Below, in pieces: positions 12,421-20,566 of a DNA stretch of 22,982 nucleotides; positions within the stretch are counted from its first letter, which is position 1, and every line of letters starts with the position of its first letter. Origin of the DNA: a virus; the IMG/VR virus record IMGVR_UViG_3300042326_002146, positions 1 to 22,982 of that record, one strand, 5' to 3'. The translations under genes were made by a program, and so were the position numbers. Under the pieces are notes generated by a model. It saw nothing but the letters and a program-made list of their open reading frames with translations, was not told where the DNA came from and made no database searches.

Positions 12421-12454
12421 AAACCCAACGTTAGCGAGTCTTAGCAAGACTCGC
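12421..12454. repeat. 28-bp direct repeat, copy 2, with perfect hairpin
   Basis: Copy 2 (12421-12448) continues into a perfect inverted repeat: GCGAGTCTT (12434-12442) and AAGACTCGC (12446-12454) around AGC. Copy 1 lacks the full second arm, so the hairpin is unique to this copy. There is no T-run after it, so a terminator is doubtful; a recombination or protein-binding site is possible. Confidence 0.65.
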
Positions 12455-12655
12455 ACAAGCCAGAAAAACCAAGGGATTTTCCGTCCGTGGTCCTAGTTGT
12501 GGTCCTGGTATCTTCACGCCAGAAAAAAAGCATTGCAAAAATTATCTCCTTTGCTGATTTAGTGCATTGCTTTTAATCTTCTAGGCCGATACAATCACTC
12601 GTACAAGCGACGCACAGTGCGACGCGGGAGACGAGAACAGCAAAGGGCGAATGAC
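12455..12655 (+). promoter_or_regulatory. Intergenic region with second early promoter
   Basis: TTGCTT (12567-12572) and TACAAT (12590-12595) are exactly 17 bases apart, a good sigma70-type promoter about 60 bases upstream of the 12656 gene. GCATTGC occurs at 12530-12536 and 12564-12570, the second overlapping the -35 box, which may be a control site. GTGGTCCT is also repeated (about 12486 and 12498). No gene is supported in 12455-12655. Confidence 0.5.
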
Positions 12656-13024
12656 ATGATGACACCAGCACAAATCGAAACCGCAACTTTGGATGAACTG
12701 ACCGACGAGCTCGGAGCGGCGGGGGCCTACAGCCAGTACACTGACATTGACGAGGCTCGACAAGCAGTTCGAAACATAATCGCCCAGAATCAACAATTTG
12801 CTGTCCAGTACGAGTTCATGGGCGCGACGAATCAAATCAAGAGCAACGCGGCACAGGCAGTGGCCGACGCCATGGAGATCCATGGGACGACTGACACGAC
12901 CAAAGAGGTCATCGCTAAGGCTTGTCAGATCCTCGGCAGAGACTGGGATCCCAAGTCCGTTTTGGCTATGATCGAAAATTGCAGCTTTTCCAGGATCGAT
13001 CAAGAGGCGTCGGCGGATGCCTAA
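12656..13024 (+). CDS. Hypothetical protein, 122 aa
   Basis: ATG at 12656 has AAAGGG at a spacing of 8 bases. The product is helical and acidic: TLDELTDELGAAGAYSQY, EARQAVRNIIAQNQQFAVQYEFM, NAAQAVADAMEIHG, TKEVIAKACQILGRDWDPKSVLAMIENC. No known domain is recognised. It is the first gene after an internal promoter and overlaps the AT-hook/RHH gene by 8 bp, so the pair may form a regulatory module. Confidence 0.6.
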   Translation: MMTPAQIETATLDELTDELGAAGAYSQYTDIDEARQAVRNIIAQNQQFAVQYEFMGATNQIKSNAAQAVADAMEIHGTTDTTKEVIAKACQILGRDWDPKSVLAMIENCSFSRIDQEASADA

Positions 13025-13217
13025 GAACACCGAACCACCCAAGCGTCCACGAGGTAGGCCGGTAACCGGTCGGCCTCGCAAACGAAACACCACTTTGCGG
13101 CTCGCTCCAGACGTCGCAGATTACCTTGACACGGTCGCCAAGAAAGCCGAGACGGTCGAGGCTGCGGTGCGATCGACGGACGGCTACAAGCAGCAAACAG
13201 GGGGAAACCATGGGTAA
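13017..13217 (+). CDS. AT-hook / ribbon-helix-helix-like DNA-binding protein, 66 aa
   Basis: The first 23 residues are basic and contain two AT-hook-like cores (RPRGRPVTG and GRPRKR), which bind the minor groove of AT-rich DNA. Then TTLRLAPDVADYLDTVAKKAETVEAAVRST fits a ribbon-helix-helix module (strand TLRL, two helices). A combination of both in 66 residues suggests a transcription regulator or DNA-architecture protein. It could bind the palindromes in the early control region, though nothing here proves that. Confidence 0.65.
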   Translation: MPKNTEPPKRPRGRPVTGRPRKRNTTLRLAPDVADYLDTVAKKAETVEAAVRSTDGYKQQTGGNHG

Positions 13218-13404
13218 GCGTGAGCCAAAGACGATTGATCCGAAGCAGATTTCCGAAGCCCTTGCCCTTTTTGCCGGTGCGATGAAGAGGGCAGCACAAG
13301 CCATGGAAGACCTGGTTAAATCTCCAGAGTTCCAAGAGTTCCTGGCAAAGCACTATCCGCCCAAGGGCCCGCAGCTCGGAGAAGCAAACCATGGAAATGT
13401 TTGA
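13210..13404 (+). CDS. Hypothetical protein, 64 aa
   Basis: ATG at 13210 overlaps the end of the previous gene by 8 bp, with GGGGG upstream. It is amphipathic-helical (ISEALALFAGAMKRAAQAMEDLVKSPEFQEFLAKHY) with a PPKGPQLG tail almost identical to the tail of the next gene's product. Family unknown. Confidence 0.55.
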   Translation: MGKREPKTIDPKQISEALALFAGAMKRAAQAMEDLVKSPEFQEFLAKHYPPKGPQLGEANHGNV

Positions 13405-13795
13405 ACCAAAAATGATGATGATGATCGGGGACGTCGGCAGTAAGCGACTGGAGTTCTCCACTGTCCTGTCACAAAAAGAATTCTTCGAGTTGATGCGCGA
13501 GACTAATCGAATCTTTTCTTTTGCCCTGCGAACGTGGGACCCAGAAACAGGCAATGCGGTGATTGAGCTTGTGCCAGGAAACGGCATGGCATTGGTTAGT
13601 AAGTACGCGGAATGGGAAATGACCGACCAGTCGCCCGAAAGCGTCGAAATTCGTGACGCCTACTACCGAGCTCGTCGCAAATTCTACAAGGATCTTCTAC
13701 ACGAGATCAGTCGCTCGATGGACGAGCCAACCGAATCTGTACCGAAACAAGACCCATCACCCACTCTTCCGCCTGAGGGCCCGCAGCTCGGCTAG
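13391..13795 (+). CDS. Hypothetical protein, 134 aa; last early gene
   Basis: ATG at 13391 overlaps the previous gene by 14 bp and follows GGAGA. Composition is mixed alpha/beta (FSTVLSQKEFFELMRETNRIFSFALRTWDPETGNAVIELVPGNGMALVSKYAEWEM), then a helical stretch (RDAYYRARRKFYKDLLHEISRSM) and a proline-rich tail ending PPEGPQLG. Its last 39 bp overlap the end of the terminase gene on the other strand. No function is recognised. Confidence 0.55.
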   Translation: MEMFEPKMMMMIGDVGSKRLEFSTVLSQKEFFELMRETNRIFSFALRTWDPETGNAVIELVPGNGMALVSKYAEWEMTDQSPESVEIRDAYYRARRKFYKDLLHEISRSMDEPTESVPKQDPSPTLPPEGPQLG

Positions 13796-16018
13796 GGTAA
13801 GCTTGCCATCGTTCGGCCGCTTGGCGATCTTCTCGACGGCTTCGACTCGCTGCTCGACCGGTGACGGCTCTCGGGATTGATCCTGCTCGGGTCGATCCTG
13901 TCCGGATCGGTCGCTCATGCTGACCTTGCGTCGGCGTACAACTCGATCGGACTCGCCGGGGACTTTCACCCCCAGGATCGAGGCACCCACCGCGGCTAGG
14001 ATCGTCGCGTCAAGGAAGTGATTGTCCCGTCCTGGCCTGCATCCCCACTCAAACAGCTCTCTGCCTTGCCCCTGAGTCTTCGTGGGGTATTCTGCAGAAA
14101 GGTTGTCAGCGATCATCCGGTGACGCAGCGGGGCGGCTCGGTAGAGCCACCAAGCACCAGGCTCCCCTGCATCGGTGGTCCAGCGTTCCATCATGGCCGT
14201 CTTCCAAGTGTTCGTGTCGACGAGGCAGTACCGCGGGGCCCGGGTGCCTCGGGTCGGTGGCATGCGCCAACCAAACCCCATCCGCTCCCCGGCTTTCTTC
14301 TTCTCCTGGTTCCAGGGCCTCTGGCGTGCAGTGACTCCCTTGCCATGGCTTGGAACCACGTGCTGATGTATCTGGGAGAATCGATAGACGACTTCCGTCT
14401 GGTACCCCGCATCCACGACCATGATCTCAGGCCGGAACTGCGTCCCGTCGTCGCGACTATAAATCACCGCTTGTCGCTCGTCTCGGAGCTTGCCTAGCGC
14501 GACCAATAGCGACTCGGTAGAGGATCGGATTCCGGTGGCTCGTATGATGGTCCGATCGATGTCGGCGAGCGTGACATAGTCGATCCCAGGCTCGGGCCAG
14601 ATCCCATAATCGACAACTACCCCGGAGAAGTCGGCACCGACACCGGCAACGACCCACCAGAGCGAGGATCCTTGAACGTCGACCCCCAAGGTAATGTGCT
14701 CGACCCAGTCGGGAATCTCCCCTCGGCGGTGCGTCGGGAGTATCCGCAAGCAGAACTCGTCGGAGGTCAGGCAGCGGATGCCATCGACGGCAACAATCGA
14801 TTTCTTGGGCTCGTTTTGATACTCGGCGTCAAACGTGTCCGGATTATCGAAACGGAGATTCTCGGCGTGCTGGATCGCCGAGATCTCGTGAGGAAACTTG
14901 CGATGTGCCCAGCCCACCCGGGACCCTGCGTCCATCGCTTCGCGGTTGGCCTTGTAGAACTTGTTGCCCTTGGGATGCTCGTCGTTTCCTTCGGCGATCT
15001 CTTCGGCGCGGATGTCGAAGTACTTTGTCCACAATTCCCGGTTTGTCGGCCACTCATAGACCAGCCGGCATCGATCGCCGTGCCATTTGGGCATGAGCTT
15101 GTGGTTTAGCATCCGGTCAGCTACGTCGCCCTCTCGGATCACGGTGACGGCCGCAAAGCCTGCGATTCGTTTCCCAGGCCCACCAAGGCCCAGGATTGCG
15201 CCACCGATCACCTTTTCCCGCTTGGCACATTCCGCGTCGGACAATGCCGAAGTGTCGGTCTGCGGGTCGTTGACGAGCACGAAACTAGGGCGGATGGTCT
15301 TGCCGTCGGCGAGTACCTTCTGCATGCCTCGGACTCTCCCAAGGATTCCGGTGCAGCGAATAATTGCCCCAGCCGCCTGCGATCCCTCTATCGTCGGAAA
15401 CACGAGCTCTTTCCGACGCCATCCAATCAGCGTTCGCTTGCCCTGGGTCGTCTGCGCGTTGCCTCGCTGGGTGATTCCCTCGAGGCATCGAATTGGGAAA
15501 GCGATCTCAGGAAAATCCTCCAGGAGCAGTGGATTGGTTTCCCACTCCATTTTGATCACATCGAGCGATTCCTCGGCAGCACCTTCGTCGGCTTCGACTA
15601 GGACTCCGAATCGCTGATGTCCATAGGACAGCACCCAGAGCAGGGCTCGCAACAGGACAGTTGTCTTGCCACTCCCTCGCGGCATGGCGATGCACTTCAA
15701 GCTTCCGTTGATCGCTCGCTCTTCGATTTCCTTGAGGATCCGCTCATGGTCCTCGGAGAACGGCAGCGGGAAGGACTCTTTGAAGTACGTGAGAAGGTAC
15801 TTCTTGAGGTTGAGCCTACAGGACTCTCGGCGCTTCGCATTGACGATTGCCGGAATCGGGCCGATGTCTCTGGCCTCGGTCGATTCCTCTTTGGCTTTGG
15901 AGGCCTGGCGTTTGCGGTGCTTGGCATAAGAGTCCTTGGGACGCTCCGAGCCAGACTCGTTGTCGTCGTCCTCGGGATCCTCGGGAGCTGCTGCGGCTGG
16001 CGGTCGCTTGCGTGCCAT
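13757..16018 (-). CDS. Terminase large subunit (ATPase-nuclease)
   Basis: 753 residues. The ATPase has a Walker A motif PRGSGKTT (113-120) and a Walker-B-like FVLVNDPQTD (246-255). The nuclease half has GVDVQ (445-449), EIMVVDAGYQ (D536) and a DNHFLDATILAA end segment (~700), the acidic residues expected of an RNase-H-like terminase nuclease. The overall form is GpA/TerL-like. It drives packaging of DNA into the prohead and cuts the concatemer. The first 50 residues are charged and disordered. Its ATG overlaps the stop of the preceding (right-hand) gene. It is the last gene of the leftward operon, whereas terminase is usually first. Confidence 0.9.
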   Translation of the reverse strand: MARKRPPAAAAPEDPEDDDNESGSERPKDSYAKHRKRQASKAKEESTEARDIGPIPAIVNAKRRESCRLNLKKYLLTYFKESFPLPFSEDHERILKEIEERAINGSLKCIAMPRGSGKTTVLLRALLWVLSYGHQRFGVLVEADEGAAEESLDVIKMEWETNPLLLEDFPEIAFPIRCLEGITQRGNAQTTQGKRTLIGWRRKELVFPTIEGSQAAGAIIRCTGILGRVRGMQKVLADGKTIRPSFVLVNDPQTDTSALSDAECAKREKVIGGAILGLGGPGKRIAGFAAVTVIREGDVADRMLNHKLMPKWHGDRCRLVYEWPTNRELWTKYFDIRAEEIAEGNDEHPKGNKFYKANREAMDAGSRVGWAHRKFPHEISAIQHAENLRFDNPDTFDAEYQNEPKKSIVAVDGIRCLTSDEFCLRILPTHRRGEIPDWVEHITLGVDVQGSSLWWVVAGVGADFSGVVVDYGIWPEPGIDYVTLADIDRTIIRATGIRSSTESLLVALGKLRDERQAVIYSRDDGTQFRPEIMVVDAGYQTEVVYRFSQIHQHVVPSHGKGVTARQRPWNQEKKKAGERMGFGWRMPPTRGTRAPRYCLVDTNTWKTAMMERWTTDAGEPGAWWLYRAAPLRHRMIADNLSAEYPTKTQGQGRELFEWGCRPGRDNHFLDATILAAVGASILGVKVPGESDRVVRRRKVSMSDRSGQDRPEQDQSREPSPVEQRVEAVEKIAKRPNDGKLTLAELRALRRKSG

Positions 16019-16245
16019 CAGTATCGTTTAGGCCTCTGGCGTGGGATGCCATGCTTGGGGGCACATGCACATTGACGGTAGTACCAAGTGATCCGCTCTC
16101 GAGTGGAGGCGGCTTTGTACTTGGCACCACAGCATGAGCATGTGGGCGCGGTGCCTCTAGCCTGCCTGCGGTATCGTCCATGCGGGCTGGAATTGTGGGG
16201 CATGAGATGCGTCATCTCGGCATTCAGTTCGGCGAAAACGACCAT
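16018..16245 (-). CDS. Small Cys-cluster protein, 75 aa
   Basis: ATG at 16245 is preceded by AGGAGG (about 10 bases). The sequence is basic with a likely zinc site: CSCCG (36-40) and CACA (59-61) around a Thr/Arg-rich spacer. It directly precedes terminase (TGATG overlap), where a small terminase often sits, but no helix-turn-helix is visible. An accessory packaging factor is possible. It overlaps the previous gene by 22 bp. Confidence 0.55.
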   Translation of the reverse strand: MVVFAELNAEMTHLMPHNSSPHGRYRRQARGTAPTCSCCGAKYKAASTRERITWYYRQCACAPKHGIPRQRPKRY

Positions 16246-16721
16246 AGTCCTGAGTCCTCCTGGCTAGTGCGAATCGAAGTCCCATCAAATAGCGACGCTC
16301 CGTCTTTTGGTTGCTCTTTGGTTGCCACTCCGAGTTGGACAAGCCTCTCAGAGAGGGTCTGGTGCTCGCTGATCCACAGGTGGCCTGGTTGCTTGGATTT
16401 GGGCCGGAGGTTGCGAAACCATTCCCGGTCATGCTGCGGGGTGGGGATGAGCACTCGAGTCCACAAGGGGCACTTCTCGAGGATTCCGACCGTTGCACGG
16501 TAGGCCGCGACTCCGGCAGGATTTGGTTCCTCCTTGTCGTGCTTCTCGTCAGTGCCCATGCGTTTATGCTCGATCTTTCGCGACATGGGCGGCGTGAAGC
16601 AGTCGATCAGCACCAGTTCGATCTCGCTGTCGTCAGGGAGCATGATGCGGATCACGTTGGGGGACAATGCGAACATGATCTTCGCGCGAGTCATCAGGCC
16701 TAGCAATCGTGGGCAACGCAT
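16224..16721 (-). CDS. SNase-fold (thermonuclease-like) protein, probably degenerate
   Basis: 165 residues from ATG 16721 (AAAGGA upstream). VIRIMLPDDSEIELVLIDCFTPPMSRK followed by GVAAYRATVGILEKCPLWTRVLIPT, then LSERLVQLGVA, resembles a staphylococcal-nuclease OB fold ('VxVxDGDTxxV-LxGIDxPE ... A-xxxLxxLV...LNxxLVxxGxA'). The Asp/Glu usual after ID is missing (FTPP), so catalytic activity is doubtful. The C-terminal 30 residues are polar and disordered. Resemblance is moderate; it could be another OB-fold protein. Confidence 0.45.
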   Translation of the reverse strand: MRCPRLLGLMTRAKIMFALSPNVIRIMLPDDSEIELVLIDCFTPPMSRKIEHKRMGTDEKHDKEEPNPAGVAAYRATVGILEKCPLWTRVLIPTPQHDREWFRNLRPKSKQPGHLWISEHQTLSERLVQLGVATKEQPKDGASLFDGTSIRTSQEDSGLWSFSPN

Positions 16722-16726
16722 GGGCG

Positions 16727-17893
16727 TCAATCCTTTGGGGTGAGTGTGAGCGCAGGGTTTCCTACCAAGCGGAGCTGCTCGACGAGCGATCGGAGCAATT
16801 CGGTTTTCTTTGGCTCGCCGGAAGCATGGACGAAATGGGCGTCGGGCAAAATCCGGTTGAATTCTTGGTTCCAGACCTGACAGTTCTTTTGAGGCGACAG
16901 CATTCGCTTCGCGACTTGCATTCGATGAAAGTTGATCCCGACCAAGGTTTGCTCGGAGACATAGCCAGTGGGGATCGGCAGCGTCGGAGGCTTCCACACA
17001 TCCGCACCGTGCTGCTTGCAATGAACCACTCCCGAATTCAGGGATTGAATAAAAAGCCTAGAGACTGGCCGGTAGTCGATGCAATCCGATACCGCCAAAA
17101 CCGACGCTTCAACCCAAGACTTTGCAGGCAGGTAATCAAACTCGTCATGCATCGAAACGCTTGCTTGTGTCTGGAAAATCGATTCGTCGGCCGATTCGGT
17201 TACCAGCACATCGGCATCAAGGTAAAGCGTTTCTTCGTACTGTTTCGCGAATGCATGAACCCGGAACTTCTCGAGGCCCCACCAGCCCTGGGTGGTATTC
17301 TTTAAGGCGACGAAATCCGCACCGCAGGCTGCGGCGTAGGCTCGCATCGGGCCTTCGGTGTACCGCAGCCACTCACGAGCTTTGCCGGTCGCTACGGTGA
17401 TCACAAGACGCCGACCGCCCTTGATGGTATCATTCACAGGGCGAAACCAAGCCACTTGCCCGGCCGCAGCAATCCTCGACCAGATCTCGCGAGCGCGGGC
17501 AAGTGGCACTTGGGGGTGGGAGTGATCGACATCGATCCTCTCGTTGATGGCGTTGTGCAGTTCGACCCCCCGATAGAAAAACGAATCGGGATCCGTGAGC
17601 ATTTCGTCGAACAGTGGAAACGCTTCCAAGGTCGCCTGGATGTGGACCGCACAAGAGCACCCCGGAGGAAGACTCCACCGGAGCCACTCCGAGAACCATT
17701 CCTTGGCCTTGGCCGGATCCCAGTCGTTGGCATTGCGAAACGAATACAGATGCAGTGCTGGCCAACCGAGGTCCCGTTGCTCGGGCTCAAGGTACAGATC
17801 CTCGCCAAATTCGTGCGTTACACCACTGATGCCATCGACGGTCTGGGCGATAAATGAACCTTCTCGGATTGGATGGCCGAACATGTCTCGCAT
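16727..17893 (-). CDS. Fusion: Erv/ALR-like (sulfhydryl-oxidase-type) domain plus GT-A glycosyltransferase
   Basis: ATG at 17893 overlaps the previous stop (TGATG), with GGAG 8 bases upstream; 388 residues. Residues about 40-140 follow the Erv/ALR-like pattern: LGWPALHLYS, KAKEWFSEWLRWSLPPGCSCAVH (C79, C81), then SFFYRGVELHNAIN (H113, N114) and a final AREIW. The usual CxxC is CxC here. Residues about 160-350 are a GT-A glycosyltransferase, GT8-like: LVITVATGKAREWLRYTEGPMRAYAAACGADFV, a LYLDADVLV segment (DxD at 226-228, binds metal and sugar nucleotide), and SLNSGVVHCKQ. A role in disulfide formation and sugar decoration of virion proteins is inferred from position, next to a Cys-rich gene. 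Both domain calls are by eye; the GT part is the surer. Confidence 0.65.
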   Translation of the reverse strand: MRDMFGHPIREGSFIAQTVDGISGVTHEFGEDLYLEPEQRDLGWPALHLYSFRNANDWDPAKAKEWFSEWLRWSLPPGCSCAVHIQATLEAFPLFDEMLTDPDSFFYRGVELHNAINERIDVDHSHPQVPLARAREIWSRIAAAGQVAWFRPVNDTIKGGRRLVITVATGKAREWLRYTEGPMRAYAAACGADFVALKNTTQGWWGLEKFRVHAFAKQYEETLYLDADVLVTESADESIFQTQASVSMHDEFDYLPAKSWVEASVLAVSDCIDYRPVSRLFIQSLNSGVVHCKQHGADVWKPPTLPIPTGYVSEQTLVGINFHRMQVAKRMLSPQKNCQVWNQEFNRILPDAHFVHASGEPKKTELLRSLVEQLRLVGNPALTLTPKD

Positions 17894-18987
17894 CAGGAAA
17901 GCTCCACGGTCCATTCGGTTGGAAATGCCGTCGGGGGCAGAGAGCCAGGCGTGACTATTCCTGAGTCTGTTGATCCGGTCAGTGTTTGTTCAAAACCACT
18001 TGAGACATTGACGAAATTCGGAGGATCGCAAAAAGGATCGTCGCAGTCGGTTGGCGTGCAAATGCTGTTTTCTGCATCTTCAAGACCTCCAGTGTCAGTC
18101 GGCAATTCATCGAAGGCATTGCAGACGAACGCAGGAGGATCGGCAAAGGTAGGCGTAATCGCCGAGATGCTGGCTGCACACTGCGGGCCGCAGCTCAAGC
18201 CCACAGCGTTGGCTGTGTTGAACACCATCGGGAACTCGAGAGTGGCGACCGAGCGACGCAACACAAGACGAAACGGGTGCAGAGTGACGGACAACAGCGA
18301 TGGGTTGAACGGCGGCGGTGATCCAACAGGCCAGAATTCGCTACTCCCGGATTCGCAAGTAGTACTCAACGGGAAGTCGCAAAAAGACGCTGAGGAAACA
18401 ACCGTGGTTTGTGAACCTTGGGTGTATTGCGTCCCCCAGGTCACACCGATTTGTCCATCGATCACCAGTGCCAAGCGATAGCGACACTCGTCCGGTTCGT
18501 CGCATCCATAGCCAGGCTGAGTGCGGCTGATGTAGAGTCGTGCTGTCGTGATCCCCGCGCGGAGACGCCAACCCTGTGCGCATCCGAAAGCCTCTTGAAC
18601 ATTGCTCCGGCATGTCTCGGTTGGACCGATAATCTTGCAAGTCCCAGGGAGGCTGGGATTGGTGCAAATCGCCCAGTGTTTCTGGACAGATGTAAAATTC
18701 CGCTGATAGCGTCGCCATCGGTACAGACCGTTGATGTCACTCAGATCGTTCGGAGCAGCTCTCGGGAAAGCGGTGATGCTCGAGCAGCATCCGTTGACGG
18801 TCGCAAAACTGGCATCGTACGCCACGGCAAAGGGCAGCAGTCCATTGTTGCCAGTCACCTGCATGCTGTAGAGACGGTCAGACAGCCTTGGTTGCCTGCA
18901 TGCGTCTCGGCAGCGGTAGCACTTCCTTTGCGATCCGTTGGCATCGCACCAAGCACAGGTCAATCCTTCTATGGTCGTCGATGTCAT
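17893..18987 (-). CDS. Cys-rich virion-associated protein candidate, 364 aa
   Basis: ATG at 18987 has GGGGAG nine bases upstream and is preferred to GTG 19005. The protein has 21 cysteines. Five are at the N-terminus in CAWCDANGSQRKCYRCRDAC, a zinc-binding-like cluster; others are spread over the chain. There is no membrane segment. The middle has aromatic-rich, beta-like repeats (RYRLALVIDGQIGVTWGTQYTQGS, LLSVTLHPFRLVLRRSV), suggestive of a beta-structured tail or adhesion protein. Position between tail genes and the Erv-GT gene supports a virion component. Family not recognised. Confidence 0.55.
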   Translation of the reverse strand: MTSTTIEGLTCAWCDANGSQRKCYRCRDACRQPRLSDRLYSMQVTGNNGLLPFAVAYDASFATVNGCCSSITAFPRAAPNDLSDINGLYRWRRYQRNFTSVQKHWAICTNPSLPGTCKIIGPTETCRSNVQEAFGCAQGWRLRAGITTARLYISRTQPGYGCDEPDECRYRLALVIDGQIGVTWGTQYTQGSQTTVVSSASFCDFPLSTTCESGSSEFWPVGSPPPFNPSLLSVTLHPFRLVLRRSVATLEFPMVFNTANAVGLSCGPQCAASISAITPTFADPPAFVCNAFDELPTDTGGLEDAENSICTPTDCDDPFCDPPNFVNVSSGFEQTLTGSTDSGIVTPGSLPPTAFPTEWTVELS

Positions 18988-18991
18988 TGGC

Positions 18992-19726
18992 TTAGCTCCC
19001 CACACACCAAGGATTGATTACTTGCCAGACTCCGCTGACATACACGCACCAGCCTTTGTCTCCGTTGACCTGCCAAGTCGCGATGTTGAACGGATCTCGG
19101 ATTAGTGTCGAGTAACCTCCTGCCCCGCCGATCGTGGCCGTTGCTGAACCCGATCCCCAGTTCGTGGTCAGTGTGTAACTAGATTGCATAGATCTGCATG
19201 ACAGATCCCAGATGCCGAAACCAGCACCTCCAGAAAGGCCAGAAGTGTTGGCGACAACCCTTGCTAGGCCGAACACGCCACCGGTAACATTCCCGGCAAT
19301 TGGCTGAACAAAACCACTAGGTGGCGAGCCATTTGCGACAGCCAAACCGGCGATAGCAACACGACCGAACTTGCCGTCTTTGATGGGCTCCAGAGTGACT
19401 GCGAGCGATTCGAAAAAGGGGTTAGCATCAGTGACCAGGGGAGTCAGGGCCTTGAGGGTGTAATACCCTTTTCGGTACTCCGGATCGACGCGTGGAACTG
19501 CTTCCTGGGTCGAGATTCCAGGCGTGCTCCCCGCTGGTATCAGAGCAGCCCGGCAGATTGCCAGATCCGCACCGGTCTCATTCTTGGCGATGGCATGGCC
19601 GGGCCCTAGTCCATCGAGCAACGGCGTACCAAAGGACGCTCGCTCGCCACGCGCAGCCTCGATGAGCTTCGTGATCTCTCTTTCACGGCTTGCCGATGGT
19701 CGGAATTTGTCGCCTGGAAATGTCAT
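18992..19726 (-). CDS. Phage structural/tail-associated protein, 244 aa
   Basis: ATG at 19726 has no ribosome site but lies 11 bases after the preceding stop, so coupling is likely. The N-terminus (SREREITKLIEAARGERA) is helical; the rest is Gly/Ser/Thr-rich beta structure (GFVQPIAGNVTGGVFGLARVVANTSG, TATIGGAGGYSTLIRD). The end is WQVNGDKGWCVYVSGVWQVINPWCVGS. Such layout is common in tail fibre or baseplate-associated proteins. No specific family is recognised. Confidence 0.55.
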   Translation of the reverse strand: MTFPGDKFRPSASREREITKLIEAARGERASFGTPLLDGLGPGHAIAKNETGADLAICRAALIPAGSTPGISTQEAVPRVDPEYRKGYYTLKALTPLVTDANPFFESLAVTLEPIKDGKFGRVAIAGLAVANGSPPSGFVQPIAGNVTGGVFGLARVVANTSGLSGGAGFGIWDLSCRSMQSSYTLTTNWGSGSATATIGGAGGYSTLIRDPFNIATWQVNGDKGWCVYVSGVWQVINPWCVGS

Positions 19727-19737
19727 GATGGAAGGGG

Positions 19738-20559
19738 TTAGATTCCGAGCAATGCAAAATTGCCTTCTTCGTAAACTCGCTCGACGTACACTCCGCGAGG
19801 TCGCCGGATGACAAAGCCACCCGACTCCCAAGCTTCATAGTCAACCCACAAGTATTCGTGCCCCTTCTTGGCAACGCCGGTAATTGTACCAAACGATAGC
19901 CCTGTACGATTTGGCGAAGCGGAAAATTTGAAAGTAACTGTCGTTTCGCCGTTGCTAGATTGACGGAACTCCGCGCCGGTAAAAAGCAGTTCACCCTGGG
20001 CGAAATCTCGAAAAGCTGCGTTGTTGGTTTTGTACGTCAAATTCACAAGGGTCAACACATACGCAAAACTTAGTACGCCCTTTGCCATCGTCTTTTCGAT
20101 CGAAAATTCTAGGCCAGGAATCCCGATCTCGACGCCCTTGACTCCGTTCTGATCGACGTTAATCGCCGATCCATAATTCGCAGCGCCCGAACCGTAGATC
20201 GTTGTCCCATACGACTGGGTGATTGTCTGGCTCTTGCCCTGGCTCGTGCCACTGTAAGTGAACAGCTCGATCGCACGAGATTCGTACCCAAAGACAATTT
20301 CCCATGCGTTTGGCGCAAGCGGCTTCGCCTTAGCAGTGACCATCTGCATCGCGGGAAGTACTCCACTGGCCGCAATGGTCAATGGGAATGGAGTACTGGG
20401 CAAGTCGATGGCCGCTTGTGCAGCATCCTCCGCCTGGGTGTATCCGGTGACGATAGCAATGCGGTTGAAGCTTTTACGTCCACCAATGAGATCGAAGTCC
20501 GTTTCGCGAGACTCTGCGGTTTCATCAATGAAGATCGGCAAATGCGTCCATGCACTCAT
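19738..20559 (-). CDS. Tail protein downstream of the tape measure, 273 aa
   Basis: 273 residues, mostly beta with an FSIEKTMAKGVLSFAYVLTLVNLTYKTNNAAFRDFAQGELLFTGAEFRQSS... core and a GHEYLWVDYEA end, a pattern I associate with phage distal-tail or hub-associated proteins (N..F..W..GE.LFLG...). It follows the tape measure gene directly, where distal-tail proteins are found. Ribosome site is weak (GGGAC). Function is inferred from context and pattern, not from a firm family match. Confidence 0.6.
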   Translation of the reverse strand: MSAWTHLPIFIDETAESRETDFDLIGGRKSFNRIAIVTGYTQAEDAAQAAIDLPSTPFPLTIAASGVLPAMQMVTAKAKPLAPNAWEIVFGYESRAIELFTYSGTSQGKSQTITQSYGTTIYGSGAANYGSAINVDQNGVKGVEIGIPGLEFSIEKTMAKGVLSFAYVLTLVNLTYKTNNAAFRDFAQGELLFTGAEFRQSSNGETTVTFKFSASPNRTGLSFGTITGVAKKGHEYLWVDYEAWESGGFVIRRPRGVYVERVYEEGNFALLGI

Positions 20560-20566
20560 GATTTAT

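Noticed and set aside
12183-12454. Integron-type attC sites
   Set aside because: The AAC/GTT parts of the repeats recall attC cores, but GTTAGCG does not fit GTTRRRY and no paired site or integrase is present.
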